A DNA stretch of 64,000 nt, from NCBI RefSeq assembly GCF_000373385.1, contig NZ_KB891328.1, positions 141,042 to 205,041 of the forward strand, in the 5' to 3' direction. Below are positions 54,965 to 63,951 of this stretch, in pieces. Each line of letters begins with the position of its first letter. Within the stretch, counting starts at the first letter, position 1. A program made the position numbers and the translations under genes. Source of the stretch: Thiobacillus thioparus DSM 505. Lineage in GTDB: Bacteria; Pseudomonadota; Gammaproteobacteria; Burkholderiales; Thiobacillaceae. The notes below the pieces were generated by a model. It saw nothing but the letters and a program-made list of their open reading frames with translations. It was not told the DNA's origin and did no database searches.

Positions 54965-56335
54965 ATGACTTCGACTCTTCTGGAACTGCTCCAGAAATAC
55001 AGCGTACCCGGCCCCCGTTATACGTCCTATCCGACTGCGCCGTATTTCCGCACCGGCTTCAGCGAGACGGACTGGACCGATGAGCTGGCTGCGGCATCCC
55101 CTGACCGCGGGTTGTCGCTGTACGCCCACATTCCCTTCTGCGACACGCTTTGCCACTTCTGCGGGTGCAACATGGTGGCGACGCGCGACTACAGCAAGAC
55201 CCAGCCCTATCTGGCCTATCTCGACCAGGAAATGGCGCATACGGCGCAACGGGTGGATCCGGGCCGCATGGTTCACCAATTGCACTGGGGCGGCGGTACG
55301 CCAACTTATCTGAATCCCGGCGATATTCGCCGCCTGATGGACATGATGCGCCGGTACTTCACGCTGGCTGCCAATGCCGAGATCAGTTGCGAGATCGACC
55401 CGCGCGAGCTGACGCGCGAGCATCTGGTGGCGTTGCGCGAATCCGGTTTCAATCGCGTCTCGTTTGGCGTGCAGGACATGGATCCGGACGTGCAGCAGGC
55501 AGTCAACCGTATCCAGTCGCAGACCCTTATCCAGCAGGTGCTCGACTGGTCACGTGAGTTGGGCTTTTCCAGCATCAATCTGGATCTGATCGTGGGATTG
55601 CCGAAACAGACGGTCGCCAGTTTTCGCCACACGCTGGAACAGGTGACCGAATGGTCGCCGGATCGCCTGGCGGTGTTTGCGTATGCCCACGTGCCATGGC
55701 TGAAGAAGCACCAGCGCCTGATCAAGGAAGAAGATCTGCCGGATTCCGCGACGCGTCTCGGCCTGCAGCAGGCGGTGAACGAGATGCTGGGCGCAGTGGG
55801 CTACGTCAACATCGGCCTTGACCACTTCGCCCGTCCGGACGACGAACTGGTACGCGCCCAGCAGAACAAGACGCTATGGCGCAATTTCCAGGGCTATACC
55901 ACGCACAAGGACTGCGACATCCTGGCCTTCGGCGTCTCCAGCATCAGCCAGACAGCCGATGTGTACATGCAGAACGAGAAGAATCTCAAACGCTACCAGG
56001 AACGTATCGCTGCGACCGGTATGGCCGTCGAGCGCGGCCTCAGGCTCACGCGCGACGACCAGATCCGACGTGACGCGATCACGCGCGTGATGTGCGATCT
56101 GGAGCTCGACTTTGCGGCCTTCGGCCAGGAATGGAACATTGCCTTCACCGATTATTTCGCTGACGCACTGACCGATCTGCGCCCGCTTGCCGACGACGGG
56201 CTGGTCACGGTTGCGTCGGACCGGATCAGTGTCACCCCGCGCGGCCGGCTGTTCCTGCGCAACATCGGCATGTGCTTCGACCGCTATCTGAAGGAAACCG
56301 CCAGCACGCAGCCCCGTTATTCGCGTACCGCCTGA
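54965..56335 (+). CDS. hemN: Oxygen-independent coproporphyrinogen III oxidase HemN
   Basis: 456-aa radical-SAM enzyme of anaerobic heme synthesis. The cluster cysteines are Cys59, Cys63 and Cys66 in IPFCDTLCHFCGC. The N-terminus KYSVPGPRYTSYPTAP and the later GFNRVSFGVQDMD and VNRIQ segments are HemN-specific and separate it from HemW. ATG 54965 gives the family start; upstream in-frame ATG 54851 is rejected. It suits a low-oxygen lifestyle, as does the cbb3 oxidase locus 2 kb away. No FNR box is evident upstream. Confidence 0.96.
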   Translation: MTSTLLELLQKYSVPGPRYTSYPTAPYFRTGFSETDWTDELAAASPDRGLSLYAHIPFCDTLCHFCGCNMVATRDYSKTQPYLAYLDQEMAHTAQRVDPGRMVHQLHWGGGTPTYLNPGDIRRLMDMMRRYFTLAANAEISCEIDPRELTREHLVALRESGFNRVSFGVQDMDPDVQQAVNRIQSQTLIQQVLDWSRELGFSSINLDLIVGLPKQTVASFRHTLEQVTEWSPDRLAVFAYAHVPWLKKHQRLIKEEDLPDSATRLGLQQAVNEMLGAVGYVNIGLDHFARPDDELVRAQQNKTLWRNFQGYTTHKDCDILAFGVSSISQTADVYMQNEKNLKRYQERIAATGMAVERGLRLTRDDQIRRDAITRVMCDLELDFAAFGQEWNIAFTDYFADALTDLRPLADDGLVTVASDRISVTPRGRLFLRNIGMCFDRYLKETASTQPRYSRTA

Positions 56336-56469
56336 GTTCCGCCGCACCTGCAGGGTGATTGACGAATGCCATTGACAATCCCGCTGCGACCTCGCGATAG
56401 TTGGTGACATAACAAGCGGAGGGTAGCAGGCGGTGCGTATTGCGCATTCACGCGCCGTACCCGATAGAC

Positions 56470-57933
56470 ATGGCATTCAATAACGCCGGGACGACGTCTG
56501 CGAGACCGCTTCGCTTGCTTGCGGTCGGGCTGGGGTATTACCTGGGCGCCGTGCTCGGCGTGGCCGCCTCGTCCATGTCCGAGGGCATCTCTATCTTCTG
56601 GCTGCCCAACGGCATCCTGCTGGCGACGCTGTTGCTGGCGCCGAGGCGCGACTGGCCGCTCTACCTGCTGACGGCCGTGGCGGCGGAAATCGCCGCCGAC
56701 CTACCCACCTTCAACCTCGCGCAGGCGATCGGTTTTGCTGGCGTCAACCTGTTCGAATGCCTGCTGGCTGCCTGGTTGCTGCAGCGTGTCGCCTGTCCCT
56801 TTGCGCTCGACCGGTTGCGCCATGTCGCCCTGTTCGGGCTGGTCTTGGGGCTGGCCAGCGGACTGGCGGCCCTGCTGGGCGCGTCGATCTATTCGCTGAG
56901 TGCTCCGACCACCACGTCGTTCTGGGACTTATGGACAATCTGGTGGCTGGGAGATGGCATGGGCGTACTGCTGATCACGCCGCTCGTGCTGGGCTGGCTG
57001 CAGGGTCCGTCCCAACCAGCCACACGCCGCCCCCTGGAAGCTGCCGCGCTATTGGCGCTGACCCTGCTGTTCACCGTCTGGGTTTTCTCGCAGGGCGCCA
57101 CCGACAGTTTCCCAAGAAGACCTTTCCTGTTGTTTCCGCTGCCCCTGTGGGCGGCCGTCCGCTTCGGGGTGCGGGGTGCGGCCAGTATCGTGTTACTGAT
57201 CGCCGCCATCGCAATCATGGCTACCCTCAAAGGCGTGAGTCCCCTGCTTGCCGCCACGCCGGGGGAGACGGTCCTGCTGCTGCAGGAATATCTGGCCGTG
57301 CTGGCATTCTCGTCGCTCGCGCTGGCCGCGCTACTACAGGATCTGCGGGCGACCCATGACGAACTCGACCGTCTCAACCGAGAACTCGAAGCACGAGTGG
57401 AGGCGCGTACCCATGACCTGGAACTGGCCAACCAGCATCTAGAGGAATTGGCCTCGATCGACCCCCTGACCGGTGCCAGCAACCGGCGCCATTTCATGGA
57501 ACTGGCCAAGGTCGAGATCAGCCGCGCCAAGCGTCAGGGGCTGCCATTGTCGCTGATCATGCTGGACATCGATTTCTTCAAATCGGTCAACGACCGTTTC
57601 GGCCACGAAACCGGCGACAAGGTGCTGGTGGCGCTGGCTGCCACTATCCACGCCACGCTGCGCGGGGGCGACATCTTCGCGCGCCTGGGAGGCGAAGAGT
57701 TTGTCGTCCTGCTGCCAGGCCAGGGGCTGTCTGAAGCCCTGCTGATGGCCGAGCGCCTGCGGTTGCTGATTGCGCAAAACGTGGTCCCGGGGTGCCCGGC
57801 CCATATTACCGTCAGTGCCGGGCTTGCTGCGCTGGAGGATGCATCGGAAGAAATCGATGGCCTGCTGCGACGTGCCGACGCGGGGCTCTATCGGGCCAAG
57901 AACCAGGGCCGCAACCAGGTTTGCCCGGGTTAG
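56470..57933 (+). CDS. MASE1-domain diguanylate cyclase
   Basis: 487 aa. An N-terminal MASE1-type membrane sensor of about eight helices (about residues 15-285; FWLPNGILLATLLLAPRRDW is the recognisable family segment), a short coiled coil (DELDRLNRELEARVEARTHD), then GGDEF (about 330-485) with LGGEEFVVLLPG intact. An RxxD inhibitory site (RGGD) lies 5 residues before the active-site loop. No EAL domain. ATG 56470 is used; an in-frame TTG at 56440 is possible. Signal sensed unknown. Confidence 0.9.
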   Translation: MAFNNAGTTSARPLRLLAVGLGYYLGAVLGVAASSMSEGISIFWLPNGILLATLLLAPRRDWPLYLLTAVAAEIAADLPTFNLAQAIGFAGVNLFECLLAAWLLQRVACPFALDRLRHVALFGLVLGLASGLAALLGASIYSLSAPTTTSFWDLWTIWWLGDGMGVLLITPLVLGWLQGPSQPATRRPLEAAALLALTLLFTVWVFSQGATDSFPRRPFLLFPLPLWAAVRFGVRGAASIVLLIAAIAIMATLKGVSPLLAATPGETVLLLQEYLAVLAFSSLALAALLQDLRATHDELDRLNRELEARVEARTHDLELANQHLEELASIDPLTGASNRRHFMELAKVEISRAKRQGLPLSLIMLDIDFFKSVNDRFGHETGDKVLVALAATIHATLRGGDIFARLGGEEFVVLLPGQGLSEALLMAERLRLLIAQNVVPGCPAHITVSAGLAALEDASEEIDGLLRRADAGLYRAKNQGRNQVCPG

Positions 57934-57967
57934 GCTGCAGCGCGCAGGCCACGTGGCGCATGGATTC

Positions 57968-58267
57968 TTAGCAGCAGCCACTGCCATCGTCGCGTTTGGG
58001 GCAGCCCTCGGGCCGGTTGCGCGGCGGCAGGGGGCAGCGGTTGATTTCATCCGCGCCACGCTGGAAATAGCAGGTCATCGCGCTGGACGCGATACCCAGC
58101 AGCCAGAACACGAAGAAGCCGATGGTATAGGCGGCGAGGCGCTGTTCGATCACCGCTTCGCCGTGGTACACGATCTCCAGCGGATCGAACAAGGTGGTGA
58201 AAACGATGTCGGCCACGCCGGCCACAAGGAAGGACGGCCACAGAATGTGGATCAGGCGCTGCATCAT
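57968..58267 (-). CDS. Small membrane protein with Cys-rich C-terminus, end of cco locus
   Basis: 99 aa. Two or three membrane helices (about residues 8-28, 45-62) followed by a hydrophilic tail (about 68-99) containing four cysteines, with the last residues CPKRDDGSGCC. GAGGAG precedes a double ATG (58262-58267). It lies 25 bp after the DUF3149 gene, on the same strand as ccoNOQPGH. The locus and the Cys tail make a role in cbb3 assembly or copper handling conceivable. No homologue of known function is recognised. Confidence 0.68.
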   Translation of the reverse strand: MMQRLIHILWPSFLVAGVADIVFTTLFDPLEIVYHGEAVIEQRLAAYTIGFFVFWLLGIASSAMTCYFQRGADEINRCPLPPRNRPEGCPKRDDGSGCC

Positions 58268-58292
58268 GGCGTGCTCCTCGTCTGGGTGGACG

Positions 58293-58427
58293 TCATTCTT
58301 CAGGATTGTTCATCTTGCGCTTGTACCAGACCATCAGGTAGATCGCCATGCCGATGATGAAGAGGATGGTAAACAGGCTCAAGAGGCCGATCGGGCTGCT
58401 GAACAGCAGATTGAGTACAACGTCCAT
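58293..58427 (-). CDS. DUF3149 single-helix peptide
   Basis: 44 aa: MDVVLNLLFSSPIGLLSLFT, then a membrane helix and the basic/acidic end YKRKMNNPEE. This fits DUF3149 (one membrane helix, proteobacterial, often beside cco genes). GGGAGA precedes ATG 58425-58427. The start lies 1 bp after the ccoH stop, so it is translated from the cco transcript. It replaces the position where ccoS is found in other cco clusters; equivalence is not shown. Confidence 0.75.
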   Translation of the reverse strand: MDVVLNLLFSSPIGLLSLFTILFIIGMAIYLMVWYKRKMNNPEE

Positions 58428-58428
58428 T

Positions 58429-58956
58429 TTATTCTCCCTGTGGTTGACGAACGGCGGAATCGGATGACATCGTGACGGCTTGCTTGAATGGGGAATGCAG
58501 CACGCCAGCAAGGCGCCAAGTGGATGCGGCATCGGTCAGCTGGGCGTGCCATTTCCCGTCGGGCATGGCGGGCAGCATGGCGCGATAGCGGCTGCCGCCG
58601 GCGCGATGCAGGGTGAGCGTGTGATCCAGGCCCTGATGCGTGGGATGGGCCAGCGTGAGGATCAATTGGTCGGGATAGGCCGTCAGATGGCCGGCCAGCG
58701 TGAGCACCAGCGCGCCGTCCTCGCTTTTCACCGTGGCGGCGAGCGCCAGGGCGTGCGCGGCGTCGTCGCGCTCCAGCGTCTGGTTGATGGCGAGCCCCTC
58801 CTTGTAGTAATCGCCCACCACCAGCCCGTCGGCGCTCTGGTAGGCAATCCACACGGTGGTCAGTCCGGCGGCGACTGCGATGGCGGGCAGGCTCATGAGG
58901 AACCATGGCCAGGGTTCGCGATACCAGGGTTTGGCGTGAAAGGCTGTATTCGTCAT
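58429..58956 (-). CDS. ccoH: FixH/CcoH family cbb3 oxidase assembly protein
   Basis: 175 aa. One N-terminal membrane helix (about residues 17-37, PWPWFLMSLPAIAVAAGLTT) then a periplasmic domain. AKPWYREPWPWFLMSLPA and VVGDYYKEGLAINQTLERD are FixH hallmarks. CcoH is needed for stable assembly of cbb3 oxidase. ATG 58954-58956 gives the usual MTNTAFHAKPWYREP start. It lies 20 bp after ccoG. Confidence 0.92.
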   Translation of the reverse strand: MTNTAFHAKPWYREPWPWFLMSLPAIAVAAGLTTVWIAYQSADGLVVGDYYKEGLAINQTLERDDAAHALALAATVKSEDGALVLTLAGHLTAYPDQLILTLAHPTHQGLDHTLTLHRAGGSRYRAMLPAMPDGKWHAQLTDAASTWRLAGVLHSPFKQAVTMSSDSAVRQPQGE

Positions 58957-58976
58957 GGTGCCGTGCCTCACAATAT

Positions 58977-60392
58977 CTAGCGGTTGAAGAACTTGGTGGC
59001 GACGTCCTGTCTGATGCGCGGATCGTCGGTGGCTTGTATCGTGAACGTGACTGCGATCGAGCGGCCCTTCAGTTCTTCCGGGTCGGCTGTCAGGCTGACG
59101 GGAATGTCGATGGTCTGCAAGGGAGCTGCCGCGATATCGCGCGTGGCGGTCTCTAGCTCGAGATCCTCGATGCCGTGTGCCTGGATCGTATAGCGGTGAG
59201 CCTGGCCATCCTTGTTGATGATCTGCAGGCGATAGACGTTCTCGATCTTGCCTTCGTCGGTTTCCTTCGATAATGCCGCGCGGTCGCGCACCACGCCGAC
59301 ATTGAGCGGTACCCGCGTGGCGAGGCTGTAGAGGAATGCGCCCGCGATCAGTGTCAGCAGCACGGTGTAGATGATGGTGCGCGGACGTAGGACGTGCCTG
59401 ACGATGCCGGTATCCGGGTATTTCCCTTTCACCACGTTTTCCGTGGTGTAGCGGATCAGACCGCGCGGGTAGCCCATCTTGTCCATGATCTGGTCGCAGC
59501 CGTCGATGCAGGCGGCGCAACCGATGCATTCGTACTGCAGGCCGTTTCGGATATCGATGCCGGTGGGGCAGACCTGTACGCAGACGTTACAGTCGACGCA
59601 GGTACCGAGCCCGGCTGCCTTGTAATCGGTCTTCTTGCTGCGCGGGCCGCGCGGCTCGCCGAGGGAGCTGTCGTAGGTCACGGTCAGCGTGTCGGAATCG
59701 AACATTACGCTCTGGAAGCGCGCATACGGGCACATGTACTTGCATACCTGCTCGCGCATGAAACCGGCGTTGCCCCACGTGGCGAAGGCGTAGAACAGGA
59801 TCCAGAAGGTTTCCCATGGACCGAGGTTGGCTTGAATCGTCTCGGCCGCCAGCGTCTGGATCGGGGTGAAATAGCCGACGAAAGTGAAGCCCGTCCACAG
59901 CGCGATCGCGAACCAGACGACGTGCTTGAGCCCGCGCTTCTTCAGCTTGTTGGCATTCCACGGCGACTGGTCGAGTTTTCTGCGTGCGAGATGGTCACCC
60001 TCCAGCCAGTTTTCCACCCACATGAAAACCTCGGTGTACACGGTCTGCGGGCAGGCGTAACCGCACCATAGACGCCCGGCCACCGCGGTAAACAGGAACA
60101 GCGAGAGCGCCGACAGGATCAGCAGACCGGTGAGATAGACGAAATCCTGCGGCCAGAACACCAGGCCGAAAATATAGAATTTGCGCGCGGCCAGATCGAA
60201 CAGCACCGCCTGGCGGTGGTCCCATTGCAGCCAGGGTATGCCGTAGTAGAGCGTCTGGGTCAGCAGCACCAGCGCGACGCGCCAGTTGGCAAATACGCCG
60301 TGCACCGCGCGCGGCTGGATTTTTTGCCGGATCGCGTAGAGCTGCTGCTCGGTCGCGGCGTCGGCGGAGGCGGGCTGCTTGTTGTTGGTCAC
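58977..60392 (-). CDS. ccoG: cbb3 oxidase accessory ferredoxin-like protein CcoG (RdxA/FixG)
   Basis: 471-aa membrane cuprous/ferredoxin-type protein implicated in Cu(II) reduction for cbb3 assembly. Several membrane helices (first at about residues 36-55), a WCGYACPQTVYTE segment, CKYMCPYARFQ, then two [4Fe-4S] motifs CVDCNVCVQVCPTGIDIR and CIGCAACIDGCDQIM, one more helix, and a C-terminal Ig-like periplasmic domain. It is separated from ccoP by a 100-bp gap holding two strong hairpins. Confidence 0.95.
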   Translation of the reverse strand: MTNNKQPASADAATEQQLYAIRQKIQPRAVHGVFANWRVALVLLTQTLYYGIPWLQWDHRQAVLFDLAARKFYIFGLVFWPQDFVYLTGLLILSALSLFLFTAVAGRLWCGYACPQTVYTEVFMWVENWLEGDHLARRKLDQSPWNANKLKKRGLKHVVWFAIALWTGFTFVGYFTPIQTLAAETIQANLGPWETFWILFYAFATWGNAGFMREQVCKYMCPYARFQSVMFDSDTLTVTYDSSLGEPRGPRSKKTDYKAAGLGTCVDCNVCVQVCPTGIDIRNGLQYECIGCAACIDGCDQIMDKMGYPRGLIRYTTENVVKGKYPDTGIVRHVLRPRTIIYTVLLTLIAGAFLYSLATRVPLNVGVVRDRAALSKETDEGKIENVYRLQIINKDGQAHRYTIQAHGIEDLELETATRDIAAAPLQTIDIPVSLTADPEELKGRSIAVTFTIQATDDPRIRQDVATKFFNR

Positions 60393-60413
60393 TGCGTTTG
60401 TCCGTGAAAGTCT

Positions 60414-60472
60414 GAGCCGCTTGAACGCACTGGAACAATACGTTCAAGCGGCTCGCCGGTTTGTCCGGCGAG
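60414..60472 (-). other. Two perfect hairpins between ccoP and ccoG
   Basis: Stem A: 14-bp arms at 60414-60427 (GAGCCGCTTGAACG) and 60441-60454, 13-nt loop. Stem B: 8-bp arms CTCGCCGG (60452-60459) and CCGGCGAG (60465-60472), 5-nt loop. The two share three bases (60452-60454), so they are nearly back to back or mutually exclusive. No T-run on either strand. They may act as an mRNA-processing or stability barrier, or a partial terminator separating ccoNOQP from ccoGH. Confidence 0.75.
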
Positions 60473-60492
60473 TACCGCTCATTGCTTACGAC

Positions 60493-61413
60493 TTACTGCT
60501 TCTGCGACAACCCGTACACATAGGCCGCCAGCAGGTGCAGCTTGGCTTCCTTGTTGGAGGTGGTGCCGAGCGTCTGGGTCAAGGCAGGCATGACACCGTT
60601 GCGACCTTTGCTGATGGTCTCGATGATCGTCGCCTCGTTGCCGCCGTACAGCCACACCTTGTCGGTGAGGTTGGGCGCGCCCAGCGCCTTCATGCCAGTG
60701 CCGTCCGGCATGTGGCAGGCGGCGCAGTTCTCGGCGAATTTCGCCTTGCCTGCTTCGGCCAGAGCGGCATCGTGCTTGCGGCCCGACAGCGAGAGCACGT
60801 AGTTGGCCACCTGCTTGACGCCTTGTGCACCGAGGATCGGCTCCCATGCCGGCATCACCCCCGCGCGGCCGTTGGTGATGGTGGCCACGATGGTGTCGGG
60901 CTCGCCGCCGTAGAGCCAGTCATTGTCGGTCAGGTTGGGGAAGCCCTTGGCGCCCATGGCATCGGAGCCGTGGCACTGTGAGCAGTAGGTCAGGAACAGG
61001 TGCTTGCCGATGGCGCGCGCGTTCGGGTCGGCCGCCACGGTCGCGACATCCTGCTGCATGAAGCCGGCATACATCGGCTGGAACTTGGCTTCGGCGGCTT
61101 TCACCTCGGCCTGGTATTCCCCTTTGGAGGTCCAGCCCAGCAAGCCAGCGAAGTTGCCCAGTCCCGGCCACAGGGCGAGGTAGCCCAGCCCGAAAATCAT
61201 GGTGCCGTAGAACAGCCCCAGCCACCAGCGCGGCAGGGGATTGTTGAGATCCTGGAGGTCGCCGTCCCAGGTGTGTTCCATGAGTTCGGCCTTCTCGCCG
61301 GGCGCAAACTTGCGGGTGGTCTGCGATTTGAGAAATACCCAGGTGCCGAGGATGCTCACCAGGGTCAGGACGCTGATGTAGATCGGCCAGAAGCCGCTTG
61401 TGAAATCGCTCAT
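60493..61413 (-). CDS. ccoP: cbb3-type cytochrome c oxidase subunit III, diheme c (CcoP)
   Basis: 306 aa. An N-terminal membrane helix (about residues 9-28), the FixP N-terminal region (MEHTWDGDLQDLNNPLPRWW), a second helix (about 64-84), then two cytochrome c domains with CSQCH and CAACH heme sites and axial-Met segments GVMPAWEP and GVMPALTQ. Electron entry subunit of the oxidase. The ATG overlaps the ccoQ stop (ATGA). Confidence 0.97.
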   Translation of the reverse strand: MSDFTSGFWPIYISVLTLVSILGTWVFLKSQTTRKFAPGEKAELMEHTWDGDLQDLNNPLPRWWLGLFYGTMIFGLGYLALWPGLGNFAGLLGWTSKGEYQAEVKAAEAKFQPMYAGFMQQDVATVAADPNARAIGKHLFLTYCSQCHGSDAMGAKGFPNLTDNDWLYGGEPDTIVATITNGRAGVMPAWEPILGAQGVKQVANYVLSLSGRKHDAALAEAGKAKFAENCAACHMPDGTGMKALGAPNLTDKVWLYGGNEATIIETISKGRNGVMPALTQTLGTTSNKEAKLHLLAAYVYGLSQKQ

Positions 61414-61580
61414 TGCTTGTCTCCTTGTTTAGCGGGCCGGTCGTCGTCATCTTCGAAGGGCAGTCGGGCGTCTTCTTCGAAGCGCTGCTTGTTGCGCGTG
61501 CTGAAGGCCCACCAGACGATGCCGATGAATACGATCACGAAGACCGCCGTGATGATGCCGCTGAGGGTTCCGCTGTCCAT
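61410..61580 (-). CDS. ccoQ: cbb3 oxidase subunit CcoQ (FixQ)
   Basis: 56 aa single-helix subunit: MDSGTLSGIITAVFVIVFIG then the conserved WWAFSTRNKQRFEEDARLPF and an acidic/basic tail. CcoQ stabilises the CcoP-CcoNO interaction. ATG 61578-61580 is 7 bp after the ccoO stop. The gene is too small to be found by length alone but is certain from position and family pattern. Confidence 0.94.
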   Translation of the reverse strand: MDSGTLSGIITAVFVIVFIGIVWWAFSTRNKQRFEEDARLPFEDDDDRPAKQGDKQ

Positions 61581-61587
61581 GCCGGGC

Positions 61588-62193
61588 TCAGTTCTTCGGC
61601 GCGTGGGTGCCGAGCACCTGCAGGTAGGCGATGACGGCATCAAGCTCGGTCTTGCCCTGGAGCGCCGCGGGTGCCGCGGCGATTTCCTGCTCGCTATAGC
61701 CGTGGCCGACGATGTCCAGCGTGCGCATCTTGGCCTGGATGCCGGTGTCCTTGAGCGGACGGTCAAGCCAGGGGTAGGCGGGCATGATGGATTCCGGCAC
61801 TACGTCGCGCGGATTCATCAGGTGCGCGACCTGCCAGGCGTCCGAATAACGACCGCCGACACGTGCCAGGTCGGGACCGGTGCGCTTGGAGCCCCACAGG
61901 AAGGGGCGGTCGTAGACATACTCGCCTGCCACCGAATAGTGGCCGTAGCGTTCGGTCTCGGCACGGAACGGACGAATCATCTGCGAATGGCAGCCGACGC
62001 AGCCTTCGCGGATGTAGATGTCGCGTCCCATCAACTGCAGCGCCGTGTAGGGCTTCAGGCCTTCCACCGGCGTGGTGGTGGAAGTCTGGAAGAACAGCGG
62101 CACGATCTGTACCAGACCACCGACGCTGACAATGAGGATGGTCAGCACGATCAGCAGACCGAGGTTCTTTTCGATGTTTTCATGCGAAATCAT
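61588..62193 (-). CDS. ccoO: cbb3-type cytochrome c oxidase subunit II, monoheme c (CcoO)
   Basis: 201 aa. A membrane anchor (about residues 10-32, [20 protein letters not shown]) then a periplasmic cytochrome c domain with heme site [14 protein letters not shown] and axial Met in [12 protein letters not shown] 62191-62193 is chosen because AGGAGA precedes it and [10 protein letters not shown] is the family start. It lies 13 bp after ccoN. Confidence 0.96.
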   Translation of the reverse strand: MISHENIEKNLGLLIVLTILIVSVGGLVQIVPLFFQTSTTTPVEGLKPYTALQLMGRDIYIREGCVGCHSQMIRPFRAETERYGHYSVAGEYVYDRPFLWGSKRTGPDLARVGGRYSDAWQVAHLMNPRDVVPESIMPAYPWLDRPLKDTGIQAKMRTLDIVGHGYSEQEIAAAPAALQGKTELDAVIAYLQVLGTHAPKN

Positions 62194-62206
62194 GTTCGGT
62201 CTCCTA

Positions 62207-63649
62207 TCAGGCGTGGACGGCTTGCGGGATGGGGGCGTCATTGACGACGCGTCCGGCTCGGACGGTCTGCCAGACGTTGTAGGCCATCATCAGCATGCCG
62301 CCGAAGAACAGCGCCCCGCCGGCGAGGCGGATGCCGTAGAACGGATGCATGGTGGCGACCACCTGGGCGAAGCTGTAGGTCAGCGTGCCGTCGGGGTTGG
62401 CTGCCCGCCACATCAGGCCTTGCGCCACGCCGGCGATCCACATCGAGGCGATGTACAGCACCACGCCGATGGTGGAGAACCAGAAGTGCCATTCGATGAG
62501 TTTGGTGCTGTACATCGATTCACGGCCGAACAGGCGCGGAATCAGGTAGTACATGGAACCGATGGTGATCATGGCCACCCAGCCCAGCGCGCCGGAATGC
62601 ACGTGGCCAATGGTCCATTCGGTGTAGTGGCTCAATGCGTTGACCGTCTTGATCGACATCATCGGCCCCTCGAAGGTCGACATGCCGTAGAACGACAGCG
62701 CGGTGACCATGAACTTGAGGATGGGGTCGGTGCGCAGTTTGTGCCACGCGCCGGACAGCGTCATGATGCCGTTCATCATGCCGCCCCAGCTTGGTGCCAG
62801 CAGCATCAGCGAGAACACCATGCCGAGGGACTGTGCCCAGTCAGGCAACGCGGTGTACTGCAGATGGTGCGGGCCCGCCCACATGTAGATGAAGTTGAGC
62901 GACCAGAAGTGCACGACCGAGAGGCGGTAGGAATAGATCGGCCGGCCGGCCTGTTTGGGAATGAAGTAGTACATCATGCCGAGGAAGGCGGTGGTGAGGA
63001 AGAAGCCCACCGCGTTATGGCCGTACCACCACTGCACCATCGCATCCTGCACGCCGGCGTAGGCGGAGTAGGACTTGTACCAGGCGCTCGTGCTGCCGCC
63101 CAGAATCCAGGGCAGCTCGGCGCTGTTGACGAGATGCAGCAGTGCGATCACCAGGATATAGGCGCCGAAGAACCAGTTCGACACGTAGATGTGCTTGGTC
63201 TTGCGTTTGATGATGGTGCCGAAGAACACCAGCGCATAGGAGACCCACACCACCGTGATCAACAGGTCGATCGGCCATTCGAGTTCGGCGTATTCCTTCG
63301 AAGTGGTGATGCCGAGCGGCAGCGTGACGGCAGCCAGCACGATCACGGCCGTCCAGCCCCAGAAGGTGAACGCGGCCAGCTTCTCGGCCCATAGCCGAAC
63401 CTGGCAGGTGCGCTGCACGATGTAGTACGACACTGCAAACATCGCGGAGCCACCGAAGGCGAAGATCACCGCATTGGTATGCAGCGGCCTGAGGCGGCCA
63501 TATGACAGCCATTCGATGCCAAAGGTCAGGTCCGGCCAGATCAGTTGCGAGGCCAGGATGAGCCCGACCAGCATACCGACGATCCCCCACACCACCGTCA
63601 TGATGGCGAACTGGCGGACGACCTTATAGTTGTAGGTTGTCGCTTCCAT
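62207..63649 (-). CDS. ccoN: cbb3-type cytochrome c oxidase catalytic subunit I (CcoN)
   Basis: 480-aa heme-copper oxidase core with about 12 membrane helices. The heme b His is in [15 protein letters not shown], the CuB His/active-site region in [13 protein letters not shown], CuB histidines in [15 protein letters not shown], and the axial pair in [12 protein letters not shown]. This is the C-family terminal oxidase for respiration at low oxygen, pumping protons. GGGAGA precedes the ATG. First gene of the operon, under the promoter at 63720-63747. Confidence 0.97.
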   Translation of the reverse strand: MEATTYNYKVVRQFAIMTVVWGIVGMLVGLILASQLIWPDLTFGIEWLSYGRLRPLHTNAVIFAFGGSAMFAVSYYIVQRTCQVRLWAEKLAAFTFWGWTAVIVLAAVTLPLGITTSKEYAELEWPIDLLITVVWVSYALVFFGTIIKRKTKHIYVSNWFFGAYILVIALLHLVNSAELPWILGGSTSAWYKSYSAYAGVQDAMVQWWYGHNAVGFFLTTAFLGMMYYFIPKQAGRPIYSYRLSVVHFWSLNFIYMWAGPHHLQYTALPDWAQSLGMVFSLMLLAPSWGGMMNGIMTLSGAWHKLRTDPILKFMVTALSFYGMSTFEGPMMSIKTVNALSHYTEWTIGHVHSGALGWVAMITIGSMYYLIPRLFGRESMYSTKLIEWHFWFSTIGVVLYIASMWIAGVAQGLMWRAANPDGTLTYSFAQVVATMHPFYGIRLAGGALFFGGMLMMAYNVWQTVRAGRVVNDAPIPQAVHA

Positions 63650-63683
63650 ACACGTCTCCCGTGATTGATGACTTGATTAGTAC

Positions 63684-63710
63684 ATGCGAATTTGATGATC
63701 TGTTTCGCAT
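63684..63710 (-). promoter_or_regulatory. 7-bp inverted repeat in the ccoN leader
   Basis: ATGCGAA (63684-63690) and TTCGCAT (63704-63710), 13 bp apart, immediately downstream of the predicted ccoN transcription start (about 63712). It would form a hairpin at the very 5' end of the mRNA, or could be a protein-binding site. No consensus FNR box was found. Confidence 0.4.
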
Positions 63711-63719
63711 ATGAAGATA

Positions 63720-63747
63720 AATATATCTATTTATTCGGGTGTGTCAA
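63720..63747 (-). promoter_or_regulatory. Sigma70 promoter of the ccoNOQP operon
   Basis: On the minus strand TTGACA (63747-63742), 16-bp A+T-rich spacer, TATATT (63725-63720). This is the best promoter match in the window, with a start predicted near 63712 and a leader of about 62 nt to the ccoN ATG. The rest of the 63650-63951 stretch contains no gene: only this promoter, an inverted repeat (63684-63710), a pseudo-palindrome (63823-63846) and generally low G+C near the promoter. Confidence 0.65.
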
Positions 63748-63822
63748 GTTGCCGCACCACGCGCTGAGCGGATCGGTCGGCCATAGTGTTGTTTCGTTGC
63801 GAAAAAGACGCATCCCTGTTTT

Positions 63823-63846
63823 TATGCCAAATTTGAATTTGGTATA
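63823..63846. promoter_or_regulatory. 24-bp pseudo-palindrome upstream of ccoN
   Basis: Centred between 63834 and 63835, core CCAAATTTGAATTTGG. Ten of twelve symmetric pairs match. It lies about 110 bp upstream of the predicted ccoN start and about 105 bp left of the CRISPR-type repeat. It could be an operator for either side; assignment is inference. Confidence 0.35.
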
Positions 63847-63951
63847 GATCAGTTCCCGCGCAATTGATATGCATCAGGTTGTCGTGCCTAAGCTCACTTT
63901 CGTTACTTCAATACTCGGCGTCGAGCTAACACTGCCCGGTATTGGCAAGCT

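Noticed and set aside
63661..63780. FNR/ANR box (TTGAT-N4-ATCAA) upstream of ccoN
   Set aside because: Only isolated TTGAT or ATCAA half-sites; no pair with the correct 4-bp spacing.
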